Notes under the pieces: model-generated
The model's input: only the letters and a program-made list of their open reading frames with translations
Database searches by the model: none
What the model was told of the DNA's origin: nothing
Part shown: positions 24,311 to 35,100 of the stretch, piece after piece
Position numbering within the stretch: position 1 is the first letter of the stretch
Layout: each line of letters begins with the position of its first letter
Assembly: GCF_949987535.1 (NCBI RefSeq)
Contig: NC_080067.1
Location: 43,026,910 to 43,090,909, forward strand
DNA: 64,000 nt
Direction: 5' to 3'
DNA from: Balaenoptera acutorostrata
Taxonomy: Eukaryota; Chordata; Mammalia; Artiodactyla; Balaenopteridae
Made by a program: the position numbers and the translations under genes

Positions 24311-26818
24311 TTGTAGTTTTTATCAGAGCAAATTTGATTGAAAAATGTGTTTTTTTCTAGGTGTACAAGATCTTGTTCATTTACACATATACATATATCT
24401 ATTGATCTTAGGGTCCTTTTCCATGTAGGTTATTACAGAGTGTTGAGTAGACCACTCTCTGTATTCCATAGGTCTTTGGGGATGATATATTTTGTATGTA
24501 TTAGTATATGTTTGTTAACCCGAATATCCTAATTTCTCCATTTCTCACACGTTTTCTTTGGCTTAAACATAAGTTTGTCTTCTCAATCTGAGATTGTCTT
24601 TATCTGTGGAAATATGTTCATTTTTATGAATTTTCAGATGACATAAGTGATATTCTAGGACATTTGTCTTTCGCATTCTGACTTACTTCACGTTGTGTGA
24701 TTATCTCTAGGCTCATCTGTGGTGCTGCCTATGCTATTCTTTTATTTTTTTCGTGACTAATATTCCAATCTGTCCATATACCTCTTCTTCTTTGTCCATT
24801 AATCTGTTTATGGACCTTTTTTTTTTGCTTCCGTGTCTTAGGTATTTCAATAATGCTGCAGTGCACATTTGCCTGCCTGTGTCTCTCCGATTCTGGTGGT
24901 CTTAGGTTATAGGCCCAAAAGGTGCCCTGCTGCATCATATGGTAGCTCAGTTTTTACCCTTTAAAGCAGCTCCATTCAGTTTTCGTTAGTGCTGTTACCA
25001 CCTTACATCCCACCAGCAGTTAGAATGTACACAGTTCTCTAAAACCCCTTCAGCATTTATAGTTGTAGAATTTTTGCTAATGGTCATTTGACTGGTGTGA
25101 GCTGAAATCTTTTTGGAGGTTGGATTTGCATGTGGCTACTAATTCCTTATACTGAGCTTTAGGCATGTTCTGTTTTTTCTTTTCCTTTTGTTTTTAAAGA
25201 GTGAGTACACTTCCCTCTTCATATTGACTTCTTGAAAAATTTGTCATGTGTTGAATTTTCTTACCTATTCCCTACCCCAGGGCATTTTTTGAGGGCAGGT
25301 GTCATTTACAGCCCTGCAGTCCTTGTGACTATTAAGCAACCATTAGCACTGGGTTTAAAGCTGCTGTTGTGAGAAACAGCCACAAGGCGGCAGCGTTATT
25401 ACGTTCTAAACTCTTGTTAGTAGGGCAACAGAGTCTTCCTTCAGGCAGTGTTGCAAAGTTGTAAATTAGAGTGTAATGTGCAGGGAGAAGTCCCCTGAAG
25501 GTTATGTGTCCTTACTTATGTTTGTTTATTAAATTTAATTTATATTTCTTATCGGAGAAAATTTGATTAGAGTGTTGTGATTGTCTGGGTGTACAGAATC
25601 TGCTCAATGATTCATACATATATCTGTTCATCTTCGGATAGTGTTACCATGTATGTTATTACAGAATGTTGAGTAGATCTCCCTTGGTATTTGGTAGGTG
25701 TTTGGTTATTATATATTTTATATGTATTGGTGATTATATAATTCATATAGTTTATATGTTATATGTTTATGTACATTTATCATACATTATTATATGTATG
25801 TCAGCCCCATAATCCTAATTTATCCATCCTCCCACCTTTCATTTTGGTAAACCATTAGTTTGTTGTATACTTCTCTGAGTGTCTTTTTCTGTGGAAATAT
25901 GTTCATTGGTAGCAATCTTAGGATAACATGTATAAATGATACCATAGGATATTTGTCTTTCCTTTTGACTTACTTAACCTAATATGATTATTTCTAGGCT
26001 CATCTGCATTCCTGAAAACGGCACTGTTCATTTTATTCCCGAGGCTACTATTCCATTCGGTTCATATACCGCATCTTCTTTGTCCATTAATCTGTTGATG
26101 GACATTTTGTTTGCTTGCATGTCTTGCCTATTGTAAATATTGTTGCAGTGCATGTTTGCCTGTCTGTGTCTTTCCGATTCTGGTCTTCTTAGGGTATAGG
26201 CCCATTAGGGGATCGGCCGCATCATATGGTAGCTCAGTTTTTACCTCTTAAATGCAGCTCCATTCTGTTCTCATGATTAGCTGTTACCAGTTTACATCCA
26301 ACCAACAGCATTGTGGGTATGCCTTTCTCCACTAACCCATCAGCATTCATTGTTTGTAGACTTTTTACGGATGGCATTTTGAATATTGGGTGGCAAAGTC
26401 CTTTTGTAGTTTGGATTTGCATTCAACCGATAATTCCGGATATTGAGCTTTTATCCATGTTTTTCTTTGTTTTAAATAACAGAGTGAGTAACACTTACCT
26501 CTTCAAACAGTTCTCTTGAAAAGTTTTCCGTTTTGTGAACTTTTTTGGCCATTTCCTACCCCAGAACATTTTTTTAGGGCATGAGTCATTTACAGCCCTG
26601 CAGTCCTTGTGAATATTAGAGACCATTAGCAGTGGATTTAAAGCTTCTGTTTAAGGAAACGGCCTTAGGGTGGCAGCATTTCTACGTTGCCAACTCTGCT
26701 TGCTAGGGAAACTGAACCTTGTTGCAAGTTGTGCTTTTGGGTTGTGGATTAGAGTGGAATGTGCCAGGACAAACCCCCATAAGTTTTAGCCTCCTTAATT
26801 CTTGTTTGTGTCTTTAAG
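24311..26818 (-). repeat. HOR unit 6: S-A dimer, 2508 bp
   Basis: Cores lie at 25307 (S) and 26590 (A). The core counted as S begins with GAGTGAGTACAC and resembles the B core of unit 2, so the dimer may have arisen by a crossover inside an S/B pair. Confidence 0.82.
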
Positions 26819-29318
26819 TTGTAGTTTTTATCAGATTTGATTGAAAAATGTCTTTTGTTCTAGGTGTACAGAATCTTGTTCATTTACACATATACATATA
26901 TCTATTGATCTTTTAGTCCTTTTCCATATAGTTTACTACAGAGTGTTGAGTAGACCACTCTTGGAATTCCATAGGTCTTTGGGGATGATATATTTTGTAT
27001 GTATTAGTATATGTTTGTTAACCCCAATATCCTAATTTCTCCATTCCTCACACCTTTTCTTTGGCTTAACCATAAATTTTTCTTCTCAATCTGAGATTCT
27101 CTTTCTCTGTGGAAATATGTTCATTTTTATGAATTTCCACATGACATAAGTGATATCCTAGGACACTTGTCTTTCACTTTCTGACTTACTTCACTTTGTG
27201 TGATTAACTCTAGGCTCATCTGTGGTGCTGCCTATGCCATTCTTTTATTTTTTGTCATGACTAATATTCCAATCTGTCCATATACCACTTCTTTTTTGTC
27301 CATTTATGTGTTAATGGACCTTTTTTTTGCTTCCATGTCTTAGCTATTTCCATATTGCTGCAGTTCACATTTGCCTGCCTCTGTCTTTCCGATTCTGGTG
27401 GTCTTAGGTTATAGGCCACAAAGGTGCCCTGCCGCATCATATGGTAGCTCAGTTTTTACCTTTTAAAGCAGCTCCTTTCAGTTTTCATTAGTGCTGTTAC
27501 CACTTTACATCCCACCAGCAGCTAGAAAATACGCAGTTCTCAAAAATCCTTTCAGCATTTATGGTTTGTAGATTTTTGCTGATGGTCTTTGGACTGGTGC
27601 GAGCTGAAACCTTTGTGGAGGTTGGATTTGCAAGTGGCTACTAATTCCTTATGCTGAGCTTTAGGCATGTCCTGTTATTTTTTTCCTTTTTCTTTCTAAA
27701 GAGTGAGTACAACTTCCCTCTTCATATTGACTTCTTGAAAAATTTGTCATGTGTTGAATTTTCTTGCCTATTGCCTACCCCATCGCATTTTTTGAGGGCA
27801 GGTGTCATTTACAGCCCTGCAGAGCTTGTCACTATTAAGCAACTATTAGCACTGGGTTTAAAGCTGCTGTTGTGGGAAACAGCCACAAGGCGGCTGCATT
27901 ATTATGTTCTCAACTTTTGTTGATAGGGCAATAGCGTGTTCCTGGAGGTAAACATCCGAGGTTGTAAATTAGAGTGGAATGTGCTGTGACAAGACCCCAG
28001 AAGGTTATGCCTCCTTACTTATGTTTTTTTTATATGAAATTTATATTTTTTATCGCAGTAAGTTTGATTAGAGTGCTGTGATTGTCTGGCTGTAAAGAAT
28101 CTGCTCAATGATTCATACATATGTCTGCTCATCTTCGGATCCTGTTACCATGTATGTTATTACATAATGTTCAATAGACCTCCCTTGGTATTTGGTAGGT
28201 TTTTCCTCGTTATATTTTTTATATGTATTGGTGATTATATAATTTATATAATTTATATGTTATATGTTTATATACATTTAACATACATTAGTATATGTAT
28301 GTTAGCCCCATAATCCTAATTTATCCATCCTCCCACCTTTCATTTTGGTTAACCATTAGTTTGTTTTATAAGTCTGTGAGTGTCTTTTTCTGTGGAAATA
28401 GGTTCATTGGTAGCAATCTTAAGATAACATGTATAAATGATATCATAGGATATTTGTCATTCACTTTTGACTTACTTATCCTTATATGATTATTTCTAGG
28501 CTCATCTGCAGTCCTGAAAACGGCACTGTTCATTTTTTTCCCACGGCTACTATTCCATTGGGTACTTATACCGCTTCATCTTTGTGCATTTATCTGTTGA
28601 TGGACATTTTGTTTGCTTGCATGACTTGGCCATTGTAAATATTGCTGCAGTTCATGTTTTCCTGTCTGTGCATTTCGGATTCTGGTCTTCTTAGGGTATA
28701 GGCCCATTAGGGTATCGGCCGCATCATATGGTAGGTCAGTTTTTACCTTTTAAATGCAGCTCCATTCTGTTCTCATGATTAGCTGTTACCAGTTTACATC
28801 CAACCAACAGCATAATGGGTATGCCTTTCTCCACTAACCGTCAGCATTCATTGTTTGTAGACTTTTTACGGATGGCATTTTGAATATTGGGTGGTGAAGA
28901 CCTTTTGTAGTTTGGATTTGCATCCATCCAATAATTTCTGATATTGAGCTTTTATCCATGTTCTTCTTTGTTTTAAATAACAGAGTGAGTAACACTTACC
29001 TCTTCAAACTCTTTTCTTGAGAAGTGTTCGTGTTGTGAACTTTTTTGGCAATTCCCTAACCCAGGACATTTTTTGAGGGCATGAGTCATTTACAGCCCTG
29101 CAGTCTTTGTGAATATTAGTGACCATTAGCAGTAGATTTAAAGCTGCTGTTTGAGGAAACAGCCTTAGGGTGGCAGCAATTCTACGTTGCCAACTCTGCT
29201 TGCTAGGGAAGCAGAACCTTGCTGCAAGTTGTGCTTTTAGGTTGCAGATTAGAATGGAATGTGCCAGGACAAACCCCCATAAGCTTTAGCCTCCTTAATT
29301 CTTGTTTTTGTCTTTAAG
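26819..29318 (-). repeat. HOR unit 7: S-A dimer, 2500 bp
   Basis: Cores lie at 27809 (S) and 29089 (A). It is more diverged than units 1-6, with private changes in the core (GCCTACCCCATCGC) and L1 part, as expected near the distal array edge. Confidence 0.83.
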
Positions 29319-29845
29319 TTGTAGTTTTATCAGAGCAAATTTGGTTGAAAATTGTCTTTTTTTTAGGTGTACAGAATCTTTTTCATTTACACATATACAT
29401 ATATCTATTGATCTTTGGGTCCTTTTCTATGTAGGTTATTACAGAATGTTGAGTAGACCACTCTTGGAATTCCATAGGAGTTTGTGGATGACATATTTTG
29501 TATGTATTAGTATATGTTTGTTAACCCCAGTATCCTAATTTCTCCATTCCTCACACCTTTTCTTTGGCTTAACCATAAGTTTGTCTTATCAATCTGAGAT
29601 TGTCTTTCTCTTTGGAAATACGTTCATTTTAATGAATTTCCAGATGACATAAGTGATATCCTACGACATTTGTCTCCCGCATTCTGACTTACTTCACGTT
29701 GTGTGATTATCTCTAGGCTCATCTGTGGTGCGGCCTATGCCATTCTTTTATTTTCTTGCATGACTAATATTCCAATCTCTCCATATACAACTTCTTCTTT
29801 GTCCATTTATCTGTTTAGAGATTTTTTTGGCTTTCGTGTCTTGGC
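29319..29845 (-). repeat. Broken final S monomer of the L1 satellite
   Basis: The S-type L1 segment starts normally but ends within L1 sequence at CGTGTCTTGGCT, about 530 bp in. It loses the remaining L1 end and the core. It then runs directly into telomere-like satellite. Confidence 0.88.
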
Positions 29846-29850
29846 TTAGT
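29840..29850. other. Junction between L1 satellite and telomere-like satellite
   Basis: L1-satellite sequence continues to CTTGGCT at 29841-29847 and telomere-like satellite is recognisable from TTAGTTTTAGGGTTAGG at about 29846. The satellites overlap by one or two bases at most. Both are entered in mid-unit, so this is a recombination or end-joining breakpoint and not a natural repeat boundary. No target duplication or spacer is visible. Confidence 0.85.
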
Positions 29851-31998
29851 TTTAGGGTTAGGGCTAGGTTTAGGGTATGGGTTAGGATTAGTGTACGTGT
29901 TACGTTTTGGGTATGGGTTAGGGTTAGGTACGCATTAGGGTTAGGGTGTTGATTAAACCTCTCCCACTCTCTAGATACCATTTAACATGTAAAGGAATAT
30001 TGTTTGGTGTCCAGCCATTGAGAAGCTTTTAGACACTTGGATAAGATAAAGAACACACACATTATAAAGAAATCACATGAGGATTTTCTTTTTAACCTGT
30101 TCCTTGAAACACTAGTGCTTAGGAAATCTACTGGAGGCAGAAGCATTCAAGGGTAGTTTAGGGTTAGGGTTAGGGTTAGGGTTATCGTTAGGGTACGGCT
30201 CAGGGTACGGGTGAGGGTACGGTGTAGGTTATGGGTTAGGGTTATGGTTAGGGTTAGTTTTAGGGTTAGGGCTATGTTTAGGGTACGGGCTAGGATTAGG
30301 GTACGTGTTAGGTTTAGGGTATGGGTTAGGGTTACTGTACGATTTAGGGGTAGGGTATTTATTAAACCTATCCCACTCTCTAGATTCCACTTACCACGTA
30401 AAGGAATATTATTTGGGGTCCAGCCATGGAGAAGAGTTTAGACACTAGGATAACAAAAGGAACACGCCCATTATAAAGAAATCACATGAGGGTTCTCTTT
30501 TTAACCTGTTCCTTAAAACACTCGTGCTTAGGAAAACTATTGGAGGCAGAAGCAGTCAAGGGTAGCTTAGGGTTAGGGTTAGGGTTAGAGTACAGCATAG
30601 GGTACGGGTTCGGGTACGGGTTAGGGTACGGCGTAGGGTATGGGTTAGGGTTAAGGTTAGGGTTAGTTTTAGTGTTAGTGCTCGGTTTAGGGTACGGGTT
30701 AGGATTAGTGTACGTGTTAGGTTTAGGGTATGGTTTAGGGATAGGGTACGCATTAGGGTTAGAGTATGTATTAAACCTATCCCACTCTCTAGGTACCACT
30801 TAGCACATAAAGGAATATTGTTTGGGGTCCAGGATGGAGAAGCTTTTAGACACTAGGATAAGATAAAGAACACACACATTATAAAGAAATCACATTAGGA
30901 TATTCTTTTTAAGATGTTCCTTAAAACACTAGTGCTTAAGAAATCTACTGGAGGCAGAAGCAATCAAGGGTAGTTTAGGGTTAGGGTTAGGGTTACAGTT
31001 AGGGTTAGGGTACGGCTTAGGGTACGGGTTAGGTTATGGGTTAGGTTTAGGGTTAAGGTTAATTTTAGGGGTAGGGCTAGGTTTAGGGTATGGGTTAGGA
31101 TTAGGGTACGTGTTAGGGGTATGATATGGGATAGGGTTAGGGTGTTGATTAAACCTATCCCACTCTCTAGATACCACTTTGCACGTAAAGGAATATTATT
31201 TGGGTCCAGCCATGGAGAAGATTTTAGACACTACGTTAAGAAAAAGAACACACACATTAAAAGAAATCACATTAGGATTTTCTTTTTACCTTGTTCCTGA
31301 AAACACTAGTGCTTAGGAAAACTACTCGAGGTAGAAGCATTCAAGGGTAGTTTAGGGTTAGGGTTAGGTTTAGGGTTAGGGTTAGTGTTATGGTTAGGTT
31401 TGGGGTTAGGTTACGGCTTAGGGTATTGGTTAGGGTATGGGTGTGGGTACGGCATAGGGTATGGGTTAAGGTTAGTGTTACTTTTTGGGTTAGGGGTAGG
31501 TTTAGGGTACGGGTTAGGATTAGTGTACGTGTTAGCTTTAAGGTATGGGTTAGGGTTAGGGTACGTGTTAGGTTTAGGGTATTTATTAAACCTATCCCAC
31601 TCTCTAGATACCACTTAGCACGTAAAGTAATATTATTTGGGGTCCAGCCATGGAGAAGCTTTTAGACACTAGGATAAAATAAAAAACACACACATTATAG
31701 AGATATCACATTAGGATTTTCTTTTTAACCTGTTCCTTAAAACACTAGTGCTTATGAAATCTACTGGAGGCAGAAGCAGTCAAGGGTAGTTTAGGGATAG
31801 GGTTAAGGTTATGGTTAGGGTACGGCTTAGGGTACAGGTTATGGTACGGGTGAGGGTATGGTGTAGGGTATGGGTTAGATTAGGGTTAGTGTTAGTTTAA
31901 GGTTAGGGCTAGGTTTAGGGTACGGGTTAAGATTAAGGTACGTGTTAGGGTTAGGGTATCGGTTAGGGTTAGTGTACGTGTTAGGGTTAGGTTATTTA
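29846..31998 (+). repeat. Diverged edge monomers of the telomere-like array
   Basis: The first monomers form their own subfamily. They have GAAGCTTTTAGACAC (or close to it) where later monomers have GAAGAGTTTAGACAC, and ACACACACATTATA where later ones have ACACACCCATTATA. Spacings (409, 409, 378, 437, 413) are irregular, which fits decay at the array edge next to the L1 satellite. Confidence 0.8.
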
Positions 31999-32096
31999 TT
32001 AAACCTATCCCACTCTCTAGTTTCCACTTAGCACGTAAAGGAATATTATTTGGGGTCCAGCCATGGAGAAGAGTTGAGACACTAGGATAAAATAAG

Positions 32097-32138
32097 GAAC
32101 ACACCCATTATACAGAGGAACACACCCATTATACAGAA
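32097..32138 (+). repeat. 21-bp tandem duplication in the unique box (first occurrence)
   Basis: GAACACACCCATTATACAGAG is repeated in tandem. The same duplication recurs near 37430, 40225, 41495, 46790, 49945 and 50350, and at 52370, 55960, 60780 and 63185, in some copies with GAGCACACC in the second repeat. It marks one monomer lineage and is useful for phasing the higher-order blocks. Confidence 0.85.
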
Positions 32139-35100
32139 AGCACATTAGGTTTCTCTTTTTAACCTGTTCCTTAAAACACTAGTGCTTAGGAAATCTATTG
32201 GAGGCAGAAGTAGTCAAGGGTAGCTTAAGGTTAGGGTTAGGGTTAGGGTTAGGTTTAGGGTACGGCTTAGCGTACAGGTTAGGATATGGATTAGGGTACG
32301 GCAGAGGGTATGGGTTAGGGTTAGGGTTAGAGTTAGTTTTAGGGTTAGGGCTCGGTTTAGGTTATGGGTTTAGATTAGGGTATGGGTTATGTTTAGGGTA
32401 GGGCTTAGTGTTAGGGTACGCATTACGGTTAGGGTATTTATTAAACCTATCCCAGTCTGTAGATGCAACTTAGCACGTAAGGGAATCTTATATGGGGTCC
32501 AGCAATGGAGAAGTGTTTAGACACTAGGATAAGATAAGGAACACACCCATTATAAAGAAATCTCATGAGGATTCTCTTTTTAACCTGTTCCATAAAAGAG
32601 TAGGGCTTAGGAAATCTATTGGAGGCAGAAGCAGTCAAGGGTAACTTAGGGTTAGGGTTAGGGTTAGGGTAAGGCATAGGGTACGGGTTCGTTTACGGGT
32701 TACAGTTCGGCGTAGGGTATGGGTTAGGGTTAGCGTTGTTTTTAGGGATAGGGCTCGTTATAGGGTACGGGTTAGGATTAGAGTACGTATTAGGGTTTGG
32801 ATAGGGATTAGGGTTAGGTTACGCGTTAGGGTTAGGGTATTTATTAAACCTATCCCTCTCTCTAGATAACACTTAGCATGTAAAGCAATATTATTGGGGG
32901 TCCAGCCATGGAGAAGAGTTTAGACACTAGGATAAGATAGGCAACACACCCATTATACAGAAATCACATTAGGATTCTCTTTTTAACCTGTTCCTTAAAG
33001 CACTAGTTCATAGGAAATCTATTGGAGGCAGAAGCAGTCAAGGGAAGCTTAGGGTTAGGGTTAGGGTAAGGGTAAGTTTTAGGGTACGGCTTAGGGTACG
33101 GGTTCAGGTATGGGTTAGGCAACAGCGTAGCGTATAGTTTAGGGTTAGGGTTAGGGTGTGTTTTAGGGTTAGGGCTCGGTTTAGGGTACGGGTTAGGATC
33201 AGGGTACGTGTTAGGGTTAGGGTAGGAGTTAGGGTTAGGGTATGCGTTAGGGTTAGTGTATTTATTAAACCAATCCCACTCTCTAGATACCACTTAGCAC
33301 GTAAAGGAATATTATTCGGGGTTCAGCCATGGAGAAGAGTTTAGACACTAGGATAAGATAAGGAACACACCCATTATACAGAAATCACATTAGGATTCTC
33401 TTTTTAAACTGTTCCTTAAAGCACTAGTGGTTAGGAAATCTATTTGATGAAGAAGCCGTCCAGGGTAGCTTAGGGTTAGTGTTAGGGTTAGGGTTAGAGT
33501 TAGGGTTTGGTTAAGGGTACGGGTTAGGATTAGGGTATGTGTTAGGGTTAGGGTAGGGGTTGGGTTAGGGTACGCATTAGGGCTAGGGTATTTATTAAAA
33601 CTATCCCACTCTCTAGATACCACTTAGCTCGTAAAGGAATATTATTTCTGGTCCAGCCATGGAGAAGAGTTTAGAGACTAGAATAAGGTAAGGAACACAC
33701 CCATTATACAGAAATCACATTAGGATTCGCTTTTTAACCTGTTCCTTAAAAGAGTAGTGCTTAGGAAATCTATTGGAGCCAGAAGCACTCAAGGGTAGCT
33801 TAGGGTTAGGTTTAGATTTATGTTTAGGGTTAGGGTACGGCCTAGCGTATGGTTTCGTGTACGGGTTAGGGTATGGCGTAGGGTATGGTTTAGGGTTAGG
33901 GTTAGCGTTAATTTTAGGGTTAGGGCTCGGTTTAGGGTACAGGTTAGGATTAGTGTACGTGTTAGTGTTAGGGTAGGGGTTAGGGTTAGGGTACACTTTA
34001 CGCTTAGGGTATTTGTTAAACCTATCCCACTCTCCAGGTACTACATAGCACGTAAAGGAATATTATTTGGGGTCCAGCCATGGAGAAGAGTTTAGAGACT
34101 AGTATAACATAAGGAACACACCCATTATAAAGAAATCACATGAGGATTCTCTTTTTAACCTCTTCCTTAAAACACTAGTGCTTAGGAAATCTATTGGAGG
34201 CAGAAGCAGTCAAGGATAGCTTAGGGTTAGTGTTAGGGTTAGGGTACGGGTTAGCGTAGTGGTTCAGGTACCCGTTAGGGTACGGCGTAGGACATGGGTT
34301 ACGGATAGGGTTAGGGTTTGTTTTAGGGTTAGGGCTCGATTTAGGGTACGAATTAGGATTAGGGTACGTGTGAGGGTTACGTTATGAGTTAGTGTTAGGG
34401 TTCGCGTTAGGGATAGGGTATTTATTAAACCTATCCAACTCTCTAGATACCACTCAGCATATAAAGGAATATTATTTGGGGTCCAGACATGGAGAAGAGT
34501 TTAGACACTAGGATAAGAGAAGGAACACACCCATTATACAGAAAGTACATTAGGTTTCTCTTTTTAACTTGTTCCTTAAAAAACTAGTGCTTAGGAAATC
34601 TATTGCAGGCAGAAGCAGTCAAGGGTAGCTTAGGGTTAGGGTTAGGGTGCGGGTTCGGTTACGGGTTAGGGTACGGCGTAGGTTATGGGTTAGGGTTAGG
34701 GTTAGGGTTGGTTTTAGGGTTAGGGCTTGTTTAGGGTACGGGTTAGGATTAGGGAACACGTTAGGGTTAGGGTAGGGGTTAGGGTAGGGGAACGCGTTAG
34801 TGTTAGGGTATTTATTAAACCTATCCCACTCTCTAGATACCACTCAGCACGTAGTGGAATAATGTTCGGGGTCCAGCCATGGAGAAGAGTTCAGACACTA
34901 TGATAAGATAAGGAACACACCCATTATACCGAAATCACATGAGGATTCACTTTGTAAACTGTTCCTTAAAACAGTAGTGATTAGGATATCTATTGGAGGC
35001 AGAAGCAGTCAAGGGTAGCTTAGCGTTCGGGTTAGGGTTAGGGTTAGGGTTAGGGTTAGGGTATGGCTTAGGTTACGGGTTCAGGTACGGGTTAGGGAAC

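Larger units (their letters stand above)
3715..29845 (-). repeat. Main L1-derived satellite array with S-B-A higher-order structure
   Basis: Twenty-one cores, recognised by TTACAG in the shared GTGTCATTTACAG or ATGAGTCATTTACAG context, occur between 3848 and 29089. They are spaced 1218-1225 bp before S cores and 1280-1286 bp before B and A cores. Each monomer is about 0.9 kb of antisense L1 3' end plus an AT-rich core of about 0.34 kb. The L1 part starts at its poly-T end (for example 7845-7860) and runs to the end of recognisable ORF2 sequence (about 8778). Monomer order is S-B-A three times, S-A, S-B-A twice, S-A twice, then a broken S. All open frames here, including one of 147 codons at 11487-11930, read across L1 3' UTR or core on either strand and have no support as genes. 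L1-based satellites are known from cetaceans; I recall the common cetacean satellite as 1.6-1.75 kb, longer than this monomer. Confidence 0.92.

Noticed and set aside
1..29845. Active full-length L1 elements
   Set aside because: Only 3' ends and one 5' UTR fragment are present. No ORF1 or reverse-transcriptase region can be seen.
30482..30803. Two 105-codon frames on opposite strands over the same interval
   Set aside because: TTAGGG-like sequence lacks stops in two frames of each strand, so mirrored long frames of low complexity (LG, PN) are expected. At least the plus-strand frames of the MEAEA type begin at TTG and the minus-strand MVSREW type at GTG.
32059..32069. CCAGCCATGGAG as a strong Kozak start repeated in every monomer
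   Set aside because: The frame from this ATG closes after about ten codons in the usual monomer, so a conserved product is not supported.
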